Part shown: positions 26,007-35,020 of the stretch, piece after piece | Position numbering within the stretch: position 1 is the first letter of the stretch | Layout: each line of letters opens with the position of its first letter | Program-made: the position numbers and the translations under genes | Notes under the pieces: generated by a model | Database searches by the model: none | Told to the model about the DNA's origin: nothing | What the model saw: the letters and a program-made list of their open reading frames with translations, nothing else | NCBI GenBank assembly: GCA_000963575.1 | Contig: CP011077.1 | Coordinates: forward strand, 4,092,001-4,156,000 | Origin: Klebsiella michiganensis | Lineage (GTDB): Bacteria > Pseudomonadota > Gammaproteobacteria > Enterobacterales > Enterobacteriaceae | Reading direction: 5' to 3' | Length of the DNA stretch: 64,000 nucleotides

Positions 26007-26485
26007 TACTTGCTGGCCTTATGCAGCAGCGCGACGGCTTCGCAGGCAATACCTTCGCCGCGGCCGGTAAAACCGAGTTTCTCGGTGGTGGTAGCTTTGA
26101 CGTTGACGTCATCCATATGGCAGCCGAGATCTTCGGCAATAAACACGCGCATTTGTGGGATATGCGGCGCCATTTTCGGCGCCTGAGCGATAATCGTCAC
26201 GTCCACGTTCCCGAGGGTAAAACCTTTGGCCTGAATACGACGCCAGGCTTCGCGCAGCAGTTCGCGGCTGTCCGCCCCCTTGAAAGCAGGATCGGTGTCC
26301 GGGAACAGTTTGCCAATATCCCCCAGCGCGGCGGCACCCAACAGCGCATCGGTCAGGGCATGCAGAGCAACGTCACCGTCAGAATGAGCCAGCAGCCCTT
26401 TTTCGAACGGGACACGAACGCCGCCAATAATAATCGGGCCAACGCCGCCAAAAGCATGAACATCAAAACCATGTCCGATACGCAT
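26006..26485 (-). CDS. ispF: 2-C-methyl-D-erythritol 2,4-cyclodiphosphate synthase
   Basis: 159 residues; the fifth step of the MEP isoprenoid pathway. Zinc ligands in GHGFDVHAF (Asp/His 8-10) and His42 in LLAHSDGDVALHAL, plus FPDTDPAFKGADS, are all present. Overlaps ispD by one base, a tight operon. Confidence 0.97.
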   Translation of the reverse strand: MRIGHGFDVHAFGGVGPIIIGGVRVPFEKGLLAHSDGDVALHALTDALLGAAALGDIGKLFPDTDPAFKGADSRELLREAWRRIQAKGFTLGNVDVTIIAQAPKMAPHIPQMRVFIAEDLGCHMDDVNVKATTTEKLGFTGRGEGIACEAVALLHKASK

Positions 26486-27195
26486 TATAAATTCTCCGTT
26501 TGGGTTAACCGCGTAAGATAGAAAGCCGCCAGCGCCAGATCTTCAGGGCGAGTCACCTTGATATTATCCGCCCGGGCGTTAATCAGTTCTGGATGAAAAC
26601 CGCAATATTCCAGGGCCGAGGCTTCATCGGTAATGGTGGCGCCTTCATCCAGCGCGCGCAGCAGACAGCTGCGCAAAAGTTCGAGAGGGAAAAGTTGCGG
26701 CGTAAGCGCGTGCCAAAGATCTTCCCGATCGACCGTATGGGCAATCAGCCCTTTACCAGGCTCACCCCGCTTCATGGTGTCGCGAACCGGGGCCGCCAGA
26801 ATGCCGCCGACCTTACTGGTGACGGTAATCGCCAGCAGGTTTTCGAGGTCATCCCGATGCAGACAGGGGCGGGCGGCATCGTGCACCAGCACCCATTGGG
26901 CGCCATCTACCGCCTGCAGGCCAGCCAGCACCGAATCTGCGCGCTGCTTGCCGCCAGTCACCGCGGTGACGCGAGGATGTGTTGCCAGCGGCAAAGAGGA
27001 AAAATACGTGTCGTTGGGACTGAGGGCCACGATCACCTGACCAACACGCGGATGCGCCATCAGGCTGGCTACCGCGTGTTCGAGAATCGTTTTGTCGCCG
27101 ATGTGTAGATACTGCTTAGGACATTCCGTTTGCATACGGCTGCCGATACCGGCGGCCGGTACCACGGCAATTACGTCCGGGGAGGAGTCTGCCAT
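26485..27195 (-). CDS. ispD: 2-C-methyl-D-erythritol 4-phosphate cytidylyltransferase
   Basis: 236 residues from ATG 27195, the E. coli length; a GTG three codons earlier (27204) is an alternative. Nucleotide-binding loop VVPAAGIGSRMQTECPKQYL, and VLVHDAARPC with the metal/CTP site, are conserved. Third step of the MEP pathway, next to ispF. Confidence 0.96.
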   Translation of the reverse strand: MADSSPDVIAVVPAAGIGSRMQTECPKQYLHIGDKTILEHAVASLMAHPRVGQVIVALSPNDTYFSSLPLATHPRVTAVTGGKQRADSVLAGLQAVDGAQWVLVHDAARPCLHRDDLENLLAITVTSKVGGILAAPVRDTMKRGEPGKGLIAHTVDREDLWHALTPQLFPLELLRSCLLRALDEGATITDEASALEYCGFHPELINARADNIKVTRPEDLALAAFYLTRLTQTENL

Positions 27196-27214
27196 GCCTT
27201 TCACTTATGCTGAG

Positions 27215-27541
27215 TTATCGATTATTTTGCCCGGCGTTGGAGGTATTACCGTTGGCTGCACGTTTGGAGGCATCCGGCACCAGGCGGTAGAACGTTTCCC
27301 CCGGCTTGGTCATGCTGAGTTCGTTGCGAGCGCGCTCTTCAATCGCTTCCTGGCCGCCGTTGAGGTCGTCAATTTCGGCAAAAAGCTGATCGTTGCGAGA
27401 TTTTAGTTTGGCATTGGTTGCCTGCTGCGCAGCGACATCTTCGCTGACGCGCGTGTAATCGTGTACGCCGTTTTTTCCGAACCACAGCGAATACTGAAGC
27501 CAGACCAGCAAGGCCAGCAACAGCAGCGTTAGTTTACCCAT
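27215..27541 (-). CDS. ftsB: Cell division protein FtsB
   Basis: 108 residues starting MGKLTLLLLALLVWLQY with GGGGCAGG as ribosome site; an upstream frame to 27565 is not used. Single membrane segment (3-21), periplasmic coiled coil (about 28-70) that pairs with FtsL, and C-terminal FtsQ-binding region. About five residues longer than E. coli near the C-terminus (insertion in NGNTSN). Confidence 0.96.
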   Translation of the reverse strand: MGKLTLLLLALLVWLQYSLWFGKNGVHDYTRVSEDVAAQQATNAKLKSRNDQLFAEIDDLNGGQEAIEERARNELSMTKPGETFYRLVPDASKRAANGNTSNAGQNNR

Positions 27542-27726
27542 CCTGCCCCCTGAAAAACGGCACAATCATCCCACAACTTTTTCGTCGACTCCACTGCGGC
27601 AAGCAACCCTGCCCGCCAAATCGCGCCAGAATTTACCACATAACGCGAATTCATGCGCGATTGCAGCAAGTTTAGCTTAACGTTGCCCATAAATAGTCTG
27701 TTACGGTTTGACGCAGTTCGGCACGG

Positions 27727-28050
27727 CTAACCCATCAGCCACATAAAGAGCACGCCGAACATCAGCGCCACGGAGAGCAGCGTAGCCACACAGCTGAACA
27801 GCAGCCTGCCACGCAAAATGGAGTGCAAAGCAATACCCACCACCACTGCGACCGGCATCAGCGCCAGGAAGAATGGCCAGGTGTAGAGGAAGAAAAAAAG
27901 CGTGTTGGGGCCGTAGACCAAAAAGGGAATACCTAGCGCCAGCAGCCACGACAAAAAGCCGATAAACGCCCCGGGCAATGACCAGGTTGTTTCCTCGACC
28001 GTCGGGCTGGGTTCAGCCTGAGAAATAACGATATTCGTGCTGTTGCGCAT
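27727..28050 (-). CDS. ygbE: DUF3561 inner-membrane protein YgbE
   Basis: 107 residues from MRNSTN, matching E. coli; a start four codons upstream (28062) has AGGG closer and is possible. Three or four membrane segments with the conserved TLFFFLYTWPFFLALMPVAV. Function unknown; always next to cysC in this family. Between it and ftsB (27542-27726) I see only promoter-type DNA. Confidence 0.92.
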   Translation of the reverse strand: MRNSTNIVISQAEPSPTVEETTWSLPGAFIGFLSWLLALGIPFLVYGPNTLFFFLYTWPFFLALMPVAVVVGIALHSILRGRLLFSCVATLLSVALMFGVLFMWLMG

Positions 28051-28100
28051 AACTGATTTCATAACCCTGATGGCCGGAAGCGTTGTGCTTCCGGGCGTCT

Positions 28101-28706
28101 TCAGCAATTGATGATATCGTCGCGACGCAGCAGGTCTAATATTTGGGCCACTAAATTTGTTACTAATTGTTCGCCGTCTAAGTGAATTTCGGCCCGCAGG
28201 GGCGCCTCATACACCGAATCAATGCCGGTAAAATTCTTCAATTCCCCTGCCCGAGCCTTCTTGTAAAGCCCTTTAGGATCGCGCGTTTCGCAAATGGCCA
28301 GCGGCGTGTCCACAAAGACTTCGTAGAAGCGCCCTTCTCCGGCGCGCTCACGCACCATTTGCCTTTCGGCTCTGTGCGGCGAGATAAACGCGCTGAGCAC
28401 GACCAGGCCTGCATCCACCATCAGGCCAGCCACTTCGCCGACCCGCCGGATGTTCTCTTTACGGTCTTCATCGCTAAAGCCCAGGTCGCTGCACAAGCCG
28501 TGACGCACGTTGTCGCCATCAAGCAAATACGTACTTACGCCAAGTTTGTGCAGCTCTTGCTCAAGGGCACCGGCTACGGTTGATTTCCCGGAGCCGGACA
28601 AGCCGGTAAACCACAGCACCGCGCCGCGGTGCTTGTGCAGTGCTTCACGCTGCTCACTCGTCACCGGATGAGCATGCCAGACCACGTTTTCATCATGGTC
28701 GGCCAT
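28101..28706 (-). CDS. cysC: Adenylylsulfate kinase
   Basis: 201 residues. Phosphorylates APS to PAPS. P-loop GLSGSGKST at about 35-43; conserved DGDNVRHGL and FISPHRAER. Overlaps cysN by one base. Confidence 0.98.
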   Translation of the reverse strand: MADHDENVVWHAHPVTSEQREALHKHRGAVLWFTGLSGSGKSTVAGALEQELHKLGVSTYLLDGDNVRHGLCSDLGFSDEDRKENIRRVGEVAGLMVDAGLVVLSAFISPHRAERQMVRERAGEGRFYEVFVDTPLAICETRDPKGLYKKARAGELKNFTGIDSVYEAPLRAEIHLDGEQLVTNLVAQILDLLRRDDIINC

Positions 28707-30133
28707 TATTTGCCCCCCAGCAGGTCACGCGCGCCCCAGTGTGGGAAGTGGCGACGCACCAGGGCGTTAAGCTCAAGCTCAAACGCGCTGTAGGCCGAAG
28801 GTTCCTGATAAACATCTGCCTGTGGCTCGCGCACCATACCTGCGCCCACGGTCACGTTGCTCAGCCGGTCGATGAAAATCAGCCCGCCGGTCACCGGGTT
28901 GGCTTGATATTTATCGAGCACCAGCGGCTCATCGAAGGTGAGATCAACCAGCCCGATCCCGTTCAGCGGCAGGCTTTCCACCACCCGCTGAGTCAGCGAG
29001 TTAATCTCGACCTGGTACTGAATATTGTCGACGCGCGCGCGGGTCTTCTTCCCGGCGATTTTGATATCAAAGCTCTGCCCCGGCACCAGCGGCTGTTCCG
29101 CCATCCACACCACATCCACTTTAGCGCTCTGCACCGCAGCCAGTGATTCCGTCGCCTCCACCACCAGGTCGCCCCGGCTGATGTCGATTTCGTCTTTCAG
29201 CACTAGGGTGATCGCTTCCCCCGCGCCGGCTTGTTGCAAATCTCCATCAAAAGTCACGATTCGGGCGATGCTGGATTCCACGCCAGATGGCAACACTTTG
29301 ACGCGCTGGCCTACGCGCACGGTGCCCGAAGCGAGCGTCCCCGCATAGCCGCGGAAGTCGAGATTGGGGCGGTTCACGTACTGTACCGGGAAGCGCATTG
29401 GCTGCTGCTCTACGCCGCGAATAACTTCTACCGTTTCAAGGACTTCTAGCAGCGTCGGGCCGCTGTACCACGGCATTTGAGCGCTGGCGCTGGCAACGTT
29501 ATCCCCTTCCAGCGCGGAAAGCGGCACAAAGCGAATATCCAGGTCCGCCGGCAGTTGCTGAGCAAAGGTCAGGTAATCCTGTTTGATCTGTTCAAAAGTC
29601 TGCTCGCTGAACGCCACCAGATCCATTTTGTTGATCGCCACCACCAGGTGCTTGATCCCCAGCAGCGTGGAGATAAAGCTGTGCCGACGAGTTTGGTCCA
29701 ACACGCCCTTGCGGGCGTCGATCAGCAGGATCGCCAGGTCACAGGTTGATGCCCCGGTCGCCATATTGCGGGTGTACTGTTCATGCCCCGGCGTGTCGGC
29801 AATGATGAATTTGCGCTTCTCAGTGGAGAAGTAACGGTAGGCCACGTCGATGGTGATGCCCTGCTCGCGCTCCGCCTGCAGGCCGTCCACCAGCAACGCC
29901 AGGTCGAGTTTTTCGCCCTGGGTACCGTGACGTTTGCTGTCAGTGTGAAGCGACGAGAGCTGATCTTCATAAATCTGACGCGTGTCGTGCAACAGGCGGC
30001 CAATCAGGGTGCTTTTACCGTCATCGACGCTGCCGCAGGTCAAAAATCGCAGCAGACTTTTGTGCTGCTGGGCGTGCAGATAAGCTTCGACGCCGCCTTC
30101 ATCAGCGATTTGTTGTGCAATAGTGGTGTTCAT
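28706..30133 (-). CDS. cysN: Sulfate adenylyltransferase subunit 1 (GTPase)
   Basis: 475 residues. GTPase that drives APS formation by CysD. G1 GSVDDGKST (34-42), G3 DTPGHEQY, G4 NKMD, followed by two elongation-factor-like barrels. 11 bp after cysD. Confidence 0.98.
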   Translation of the reverse strand: MNTTIAQQIADEGGVEAYLHAQQHKSLLRFLTCGSVDDGKSTLIGRLLHDTRQIYEDQLSSLHTDSKRHGTQGEKLDLALLVDGLQAEREQGITIDVAYRYFSTEKRKFIIADTPGHEQYTRNMATGASTCDLAILLIDARKGVLDQTRRHSFISTLLGIKHLVVAINKMDLVAFSEQTFEQIKQDYLTFAQQLPADLDIRFVPLSALEGDNVASASAQMPWYSGPTLLEVLETVEVIRGVEQQPMRFPVQYVNRPNLDFRGYAGTLASGTVRVGQRVKVLPSGVESSIARIVTFDGDLQQAGAGEAITLVLKDEIDISRGDLVVEATESLAAVQSAKVDVVWMAEQPLVPGQSFDIKIAGKKTRARVDNIQYQVEINSLTQRVVESLPLNGIGLVDLTFDEPLVLDKYQANPVTGGLIFIDRLSNVTVGAGMVREPQADVYQEPSAYSAFELELNALVRRHFPHWGARDLLGGK

Positions 30134-30144
30134 CTGGCGGCTCC

Positions 30145-31053
30145 TTAGAAATAACCCTGGCGTTTTTTCAGCTCCATAGAGCCGGCCTGGTCGCGGTCTA
30201 TCATGCGCCCCTGGCGTTCACTGGTGGTGGAGACCAGCATCTCTTCAATGATTTCCGGCAGCGTCTGCGCGGTTGATTCCACCGCGCCGGTCAGCGGCCA
30301 GCATCCCAGGGTACGGAAGCGCACCATACGTTGTTCAATCACTTCACCCGGCTGCAAATCGATACGATCGTCGTCAATCATCATCAGCATGCCATCACGC
30401 TCCAGCACCGGACGCGGTGCCGCCAGATACAGCGGAACGATGTCGATATTTTCCAGGTAGATGTACTGCCAGATATCCAGCTCGGTCCAGTTAGACAGCG
30501 GGAACACGCGAATACTTTCGCCTTTGTTGATCTGGCCGTTGTAGTTATGCCACAGCTCAGGACGCTGGTTTTTCGGGTCCCAGCGGTGGAAGCGATCGCG
30601 GAAAGAGTAAATACGCTCTTTCGCACGGGATTTCTCTTCATCGCGGCGGGCGCCGCCAAAGGCTGCATCAAAACCGTATTTATTCAGCGCCTGCTTAAGC
30701 CCTTCGGTTTTCATTATGTCGGTATGCTTAGCGCTGCCGTGCACGAACGGGTTAATGCCCATCGCCACGCCCTCGGGATTGCGGTGTACGATAAGATCGC
30801 AGCCGTAGGCTTTCGCTGTGCGGTCACGGAACTCGTACATTTCACGGAATTTCCAGCCGGTATCAACGTGCAGCAGCGGGAACGGCAGCGTGCCAGGATA
30901 GAAAGCTTTACGGGCCAAATGCAGCATGACCGAAGAGTCTTTACCAATGGAATACATCATCACCGGATTAGAAAATTCGGCAGCGACCTCACGGATAATG
31001 TGGATGCTTTCAGCCTCCAGTTGCCGCAAGTGAGTGAGTCGTTTTTGGTCCAT
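30145..31053 (-). CDS. cysD: Sulfate adenylyltransferase subunit 2
   Basis: 302 residues. ATP sulfurylase catalytic subunit with the PP-loop SIGKDSSVML (about 36-45). First gene of cysDNC. The 278-bp region upstream, divergent to iap, should contain the CysB-dependent promoter; I cannot single out the CysB sites by eye. Confidence 0.98.
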   Translation of the reverse strand: MDQKRLTHLRQLEAESIHIIREVAAEFSNPVMMYSIGKDSSVMLHLARKAFYPGTLPFPLLHVDTGWKFREMYEFRDRTAKAYGCDLIVHRNPEGVAMGINPFVHGSAKHTDIMKTEGLKQALNKYGFDAAFGGARRDEEKSRAKERIYSFRDRFHRWDPKNQRPELWHNYNGQINKGESIRVFPLSNWTELDIWQYIYLENIDIVPLYLAAPRPVLERDGMLMMIDDDRIDLQPGEVIEQRMVRFRTLGCWPLTGAVESTAQTLPEIIEEMLVSTTSERQGRMIDRDQAGSMELKKRQGYF

Positions 31054-31331
31054 AACCTTCCCTTAAGCAGATGCGCCGCGGCCGTTCATCGCAGCCGCTT
31101 GAGATTTAATCTAAGGGGACTATAAGTCTTGGGCTTATTTGTTATGAAATTACGAATTGGAATGACTAGTTCCCGAAAAGAATAACGCCACAGCAAAGCT
31201 AACGACAAAATGTGCTTAACCGGCCGTTTTTTCGCGGGTTTAAGAGCAAATGAAATTGTTTAACCTGGCTCACAGTTTCATACTAATGGCGCTTAAAACT
31301 TCCGACCAATAAAGATGAATAAGGACGTACT

Positions 31332-32372
31332 ATGTTTTCCGCATTGCGCCGCTCGGTGATTTGCCTGGCGCTGGGCGCGTGCTTTAGCTTTCCCGCTGTC
31401 GCAAAGGTCACGCAGCAAGGCGACATTGCCGACCAGCAAATCCGCCACATCGCGACTTACTTTCCGGGCCGAATGACCGGCAGTCCGGCCGAAATGCTGG
31501 CCGCAGACTATATTCAGCAGCAGTTTAAAAGCTGGGGGTATCAGAGCGATATTCGTCAGTTTAATACGCGCTATATATACACCACGAAAGCAGGCCATCA
31601 GACCTGGCATAACGTCACCACCAGCAGCGTGATTGCCGCCCGCGAAGGTAAACAGCCACAGCAAATTATTATCATGGCGCATCTGGATACCTTTACGCCG
31701 CTCAATGATAAAGACGTGGACAATAACCTCGGCGGCCTGACGCTGCAGGGCGTGGACGACAATGCTTCTGGCCTTGGCGTCATGCTGGAGCTGGCCGAGC
31801 GCCTGAAAGACATTCCTACGCGCTACGGCATCCGCTTTATTGCCACCAGTGGAGAAGAGATTGGCTCCATGGGCGCGAAAAACATTCTGGAGCGCATGAG
31901 CAAAGAAGATCGGGCTAACACGCTGCTGGTGATCAACCTCGACAGCCTGATCGTTGGCGATAAGCTCTATTTCAATAGCGGAGCGTCAACGCCTGCGGCC
32001 GTGCGCAAACTGACCCGCGACCGCGCGCTGACGCTTGCTCGTCGCGCCGGGATTCAGGCCACCAGCAATCCGGGGCTGAATGCAAAATTCCCGAAAGGTA
32101 CCAGCTGCTGTGGCGATGCCGAACCGTTCGACAAGGCCGGGATCCCGGTGCTGTCCGTTGAAGCGACCAACTGGGCGCTTGGGGCGAAAGACGGTTACCA
32201 GCAGCGCAGTAAAAATAAGGCATTTCCAGACGGTATCAGTTGGCATAGCGCCACGCTCGACAACCTTGAGTATCTGGATAAAGCGCTGCCGGGCAGAATT
32301 AAACGGCGCAGCCATGACACGGTGCGTATTCTGCTGCCGCTGGTGAAAGAGTTGGCGAAGGCCGAGAAGTGA
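31332..32372 (+). CDS. iap: Periplasmic M28 aminopeptidase (alkaline phosphatase isozyme conversion)
   Basis: 346 residues. Signal peptide (1-24, cleavage after PAVA). Zinc peptidase M28 ligands: HLDTF, GVDDNASG, SGEEIGSMG, NLDSL and the late His in SWHSATLDN. In E. coli it trims the N-terminus of alkaline phosphatase. It ends 30 bp before cysH (convergent); the E. coli CRISPR-Cas cluster normally found here is missing. Confidence 0.95.
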   Translation: MFSALRRSVICLALGACFSFPAVAKVTQQGDIADQQIRHIATYFPGRMTGSPAEMLAADYIQQQFKSWGYQSDIRQFNTRYIYTTKAGHQTWHNVTTSSVIAAREGKQPQQIIIMAHLDTFTPLNDKDVDNNLGGLTLQGVDDNASGLGVMLELAERLKDIPTRYGIRFIATSGEEIGSMGAKNILERMSKEDRANTLLVINLDSLIVGDKLYFNSGASTPAAVRKLTRDRALTLARRAGIQATSNPGLNAKFPKGTSCCGDAEPFDKAGIPVLSVEATNWALGAKDGYQQRSKNKAFPDGISWHSATLDNLEYLDKALPGRIKRRSHDTVRILLPLVKELAKAEK

Positions 32373-32402
32373 TGTTCCCCTCGCCGTAATGGCGAGGGAG
32401 GC

Positions 32403-33134
32403 TTATTCGTGCAAACCGCACTCGCGTTTCAGGCCAAAGAAGCGCGTCTCTTCTTCCGCCATTCCCGGCTCCCACTTACGGGTGGTGTGGGTGTCGCCGA
32501 CGGACAAATAGCCCTGATCCCAAAGCGGATGATATTTCAGCCCGTGCTCGGTCAGGTACTGGTAAACCGTACGGTTATCCCAGTCGATGATCGGCAGAAT
32601 TTTAAAGACTTCGCGCTGTACCGCCAGTACCGGTAAATTAGCACGACTGCCGGATTGCTCGCGACGCAGGCCGGCAAACCAGGTTTGTGCCTGCAGCGTT
32701 TTCAGCGCGCGGTTCATCGGCTCAACTTTGTTTATGTCGTTGTAGCGCTCAATTCCCTCCACGCCCTGCTCCCACAATTTGCCGTAACGTGCTTCCTGCC
32801 ATGCCGGGCTTTCGGTCGCACGGAACACCTGCAGGTTCAGCTTCAGCTTGTCGGTTAGCTCATCGATGAACTGGTAGGTTTCCGGGAACAGATAGCCGGT
32901 ATCGGTCAGGATAACCGGGATATCGGGGCGCTGCTGCGTCACCAGATGCAGGCATACGGCGGCCTGGATGCCGAAGCTGGACGAGAGCACAAATTCGCCC
33001 GGCAGGTTTTCCAGCGCCCAGGTGACCCGCTGTTGGGCACTAAGCTTTTCCAGCTGAGCGTTCACTTCGGCGAGCGCCATGACGCGTTCAACCTTAGGAA
33101 GGGCGTTCAGCGCGTTAAGATCGAGTCCGGACAT
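32403..33134 (-). CDS. cysH: Phosphoadenosine phosphosulfate reductase
   Basis: 243 residues. Reduces PAPS to sulfite with thioredoxin; the nucleophilic Cys is in the C-terminal ECGLHE. Last gene of cysJIH. Separated from cysI by a 173-bp gap filled by a palindromic repeat, unusual for this operon and possibly lowering cysH expression. Confidence 0.97.
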   Translation of the reverse strand: MSGLDLNALNALPKVERVMALAEVNAQLEKLSAQQRVTWALENLPGEFVLSSSFGIQAAVCLHLVTQQRPDIPVILTDTGYLFPETYQFIDELTDKLKLNLQVFRATESPAWQEARYGKLWEQGVEGIERYNDINKVEPMNRALKTLQAQTWFAGLRREQSGSRANLPVLAVQREVFKILPIIDWDNRTVYQYLTEHGLKYHPLWDQGYLSVGDTHTTRKWEPGMAEEETRFFGLKRECGLHE

Positions 33135-33158
33135 ATATGCCTCACTTAGTGATAAATG

Positions 33159-33303
33159 ACCCTCACCCCGGCTCTCTCCCTGGAAGGGAGAGGGGAAAGT
33201 GAATTATTCCCTCTCCCCAACTCTCTGGCAGGGAGGGGGAAAGCCAGATTCAGTATTCTTTGTCTGTTAATCTCCTCTCCCCTTTGGGGAGAGGGTGAGG
33301 GGT
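33159..33303. repeat. GGGGAGAGGG-type intergenic palindromic repeat, copy 1
   Basis: Composed of CCCTCACCCC, CTCTCCC...GGGAGAGGGG, CCCTCTCCCC and, at the other end, CTCTCCCCTTTGGGGAGAGGGTGAGGGG. The end blocks are complementary, so the whole can fold into a long hairpin. A second copy lies between mazG and relA. Confidence 0.85.
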
Positions 33304-33307
33304 AAAA

Positions 33308-35020
33308 CTAGTCCCACAAATCCCTGGCCGGATCGAGCACCGGGCGAATAATTCCGGCGCGCACGGTGAAATCACCGAAGCCTTCGTCGGCCTCGCGCTC
33401 TTTCGCCCAGCGCCCCACCAGCTCATCAATCGAGCTGAGGATCTCCGGCTCGGTGATGTTTTCGCGGTACATGCGCGGAATACGCGTCCCGATGCGGTTG
33501 CCGCCAATGTGCAGGTTATAGCGCCCGGGCGCTTTCCCCACGAGGCCAATTTCAGCCAGCATCGCGCGGCCACAGCCGTTCGGGCAGCCGGTCACACGCA
33601 TCACAATGTGCTCATCCGGCACCTTGTGTTTATCCATCACCTGCTCAACTTTGGTCACAAACTCCGGCAGGAAACGTTCAGCTTCCGCCATCGCCAGCGG
33701 ACAGGTTGGAAACGCCACGCAGGCCATTGAGTTCTCACGCTGCGGTGTGACCGCATTCATCAAGCCGTGATCCGTCGCCAGCTTCTCAATTTTAGCCTTT
33801 TCGCTTTCCGGCACGCCGGCGACGATCAGGTTCTGGTTTGCCGTCAGGCGGAAATCACCTTTATGGATCCGCGCTATCTCCAGCAGACCGGTTTTCAGCG
33901 GGCGCTCAGGATAATCCAGGATACGGCCGTTTTCGATAAACAGCGTCAGATGCCATTTGTCATCGATCCCCTTCACCCAGCCAATACGATCGCCGCGGCC
34001 GGTAAATTCATAGGCGCGGGTAGGCTCAAACTTGATGCCAGCGCGGCGCTCAACTTCTGCCTTAAAGACGTCTACGCCCACGCGCTCAAGGGTATATTTG
34101 GTTTTGGCATTTTTGCGGTCGGTACGGTTCCCCCAGTCACGCTGAGTCGTCACCACCGCTTCCGCTACTGCCAGAGTATGCTCCAGCGGGATGTAGCCGA
34201 ATTCGCTTGCCGTGCGGGCATAGGTATTTTTATTCCCGTGCTCGATGGACAGTCCACCGCCGACCAGCAGGTTAAAGCCAACCAGCTTGCCGTTTTCCGC
34301 AATCGCAATGAAGTTCATGTCGTTGGCATGCAGATCCACGTCGTTTTGCGGCGGGATCACTACCGTAGTTTTAAACTTACGCGGCAGATAGGTTGCCCCC
34401 AGAATCGGCTCTTCGTCCGTGGTGGCGACTTTTTCTTTATCCCACCAAATCTCGGCGTAGGCGCGGGTGCGCGGCAGCAGGTGCTCGGAGAGCTTTTTCG
34501 CCCATTCATAAGCTTCCTGATGCAGCTCAGACTCCACCGGGTTAGACGTACACAGCACGTTGCGGTTCACGTCGTTGGCGGTCGCCAGCGCGTCCAGGCC
34601 AACCTCGTGCAGCATTTCATGCGCGGGCTTCACGTTCTTCTTAAGAATACCGTGGAACTGGAACGTCTGGCGGTTGGTCAGGCGAATGCTGCCATAGACA
34701 GTCTTATCTTCGGCAAATTTATCAATGGCCTGCCACTGCTGCGTGGTGATGATCCCACCCGGCAGACGGCAGCGGAGCATCATCGCGTGGCGCGGCTCCA
34801 GCTTTTGCTCAACGCGTTCGGCGCGAATATCGCGGTCATCCTGCTGATACATGCCGTGGAAGCGGATCAGCAGGAAGTTGTCGCCGTTAAAACCGCCGGT
34901 CAGGCCATCCTGCAGATCTTCTTTAATGGTGCCGCGCAGAAAATCGCTGTCGCGCTTCAGTCGTTCGGCGTCGACCAGTTTGCCTTCGACCACCAGAGGG
35001 CCAGGGTGTTTTTCGCTCAT
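33308..35020 (-). CDS. cysI: Sulfite reductase hemoprotein beta subunit
   Basis: 570 residues. Siroheme/4Fe-4S subunit; cluster cysteines in the conserved TCPLAMAEAERFLPEF and VTGCPNGCGRA blocks. Reduces sulfite to sulfide with CysJ. Overlaps cysJ start/stop by one base. Confidence 0.98.
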   Translation of the reverse strand: MSEKHPGPLVVEGKLVDAERLKRDSDFLRGTIKEDLQDGLTGGFNGDNFLLIRFHGMYQQDDRDIRAERVEQKLEPRHAMMLRCRLPGGIITTQQWQAIDKFAEDKTVYGSIRLTNRQTFQFHGILKKNVKPAHEMLHEVGLDALATANDVNRNVLCTSNPVESELHQEAYEWAKKLSEHLLPRTRAYAEIWWDKEKVATTDEEPILGATYLPRKFKTTVVIPPQNDVDLHANDMNFIAIAENGKLVGFNLLVGGGLSIEHGNKNTYARTASEFGYIPLEHTLAVAEAVVTTQRDWGNRTDRKNAKTKYTLERVGVDVFKAEVERRAGIKFEPTRAYEFTGRGDRIGWVKGIDDKWHLTLFIENGRILDYPERPLKTGLLEIARIHKGDFRLTANQNLIVAGVPESEKAKIEKLATDHGLMNAVTPQRENSMACVAFPTCPLAMAEAERFLPEFVTKVEQVMDKHKVPDEHIVMRVTGCPNGCGRAMLAEIGLVGKAPGRYNLHIGGNRIGTRIPRMYRENITEPEILSSIDELVGRWAKEREADEGFGDFTVRAGIIRPVLDPARDLWD

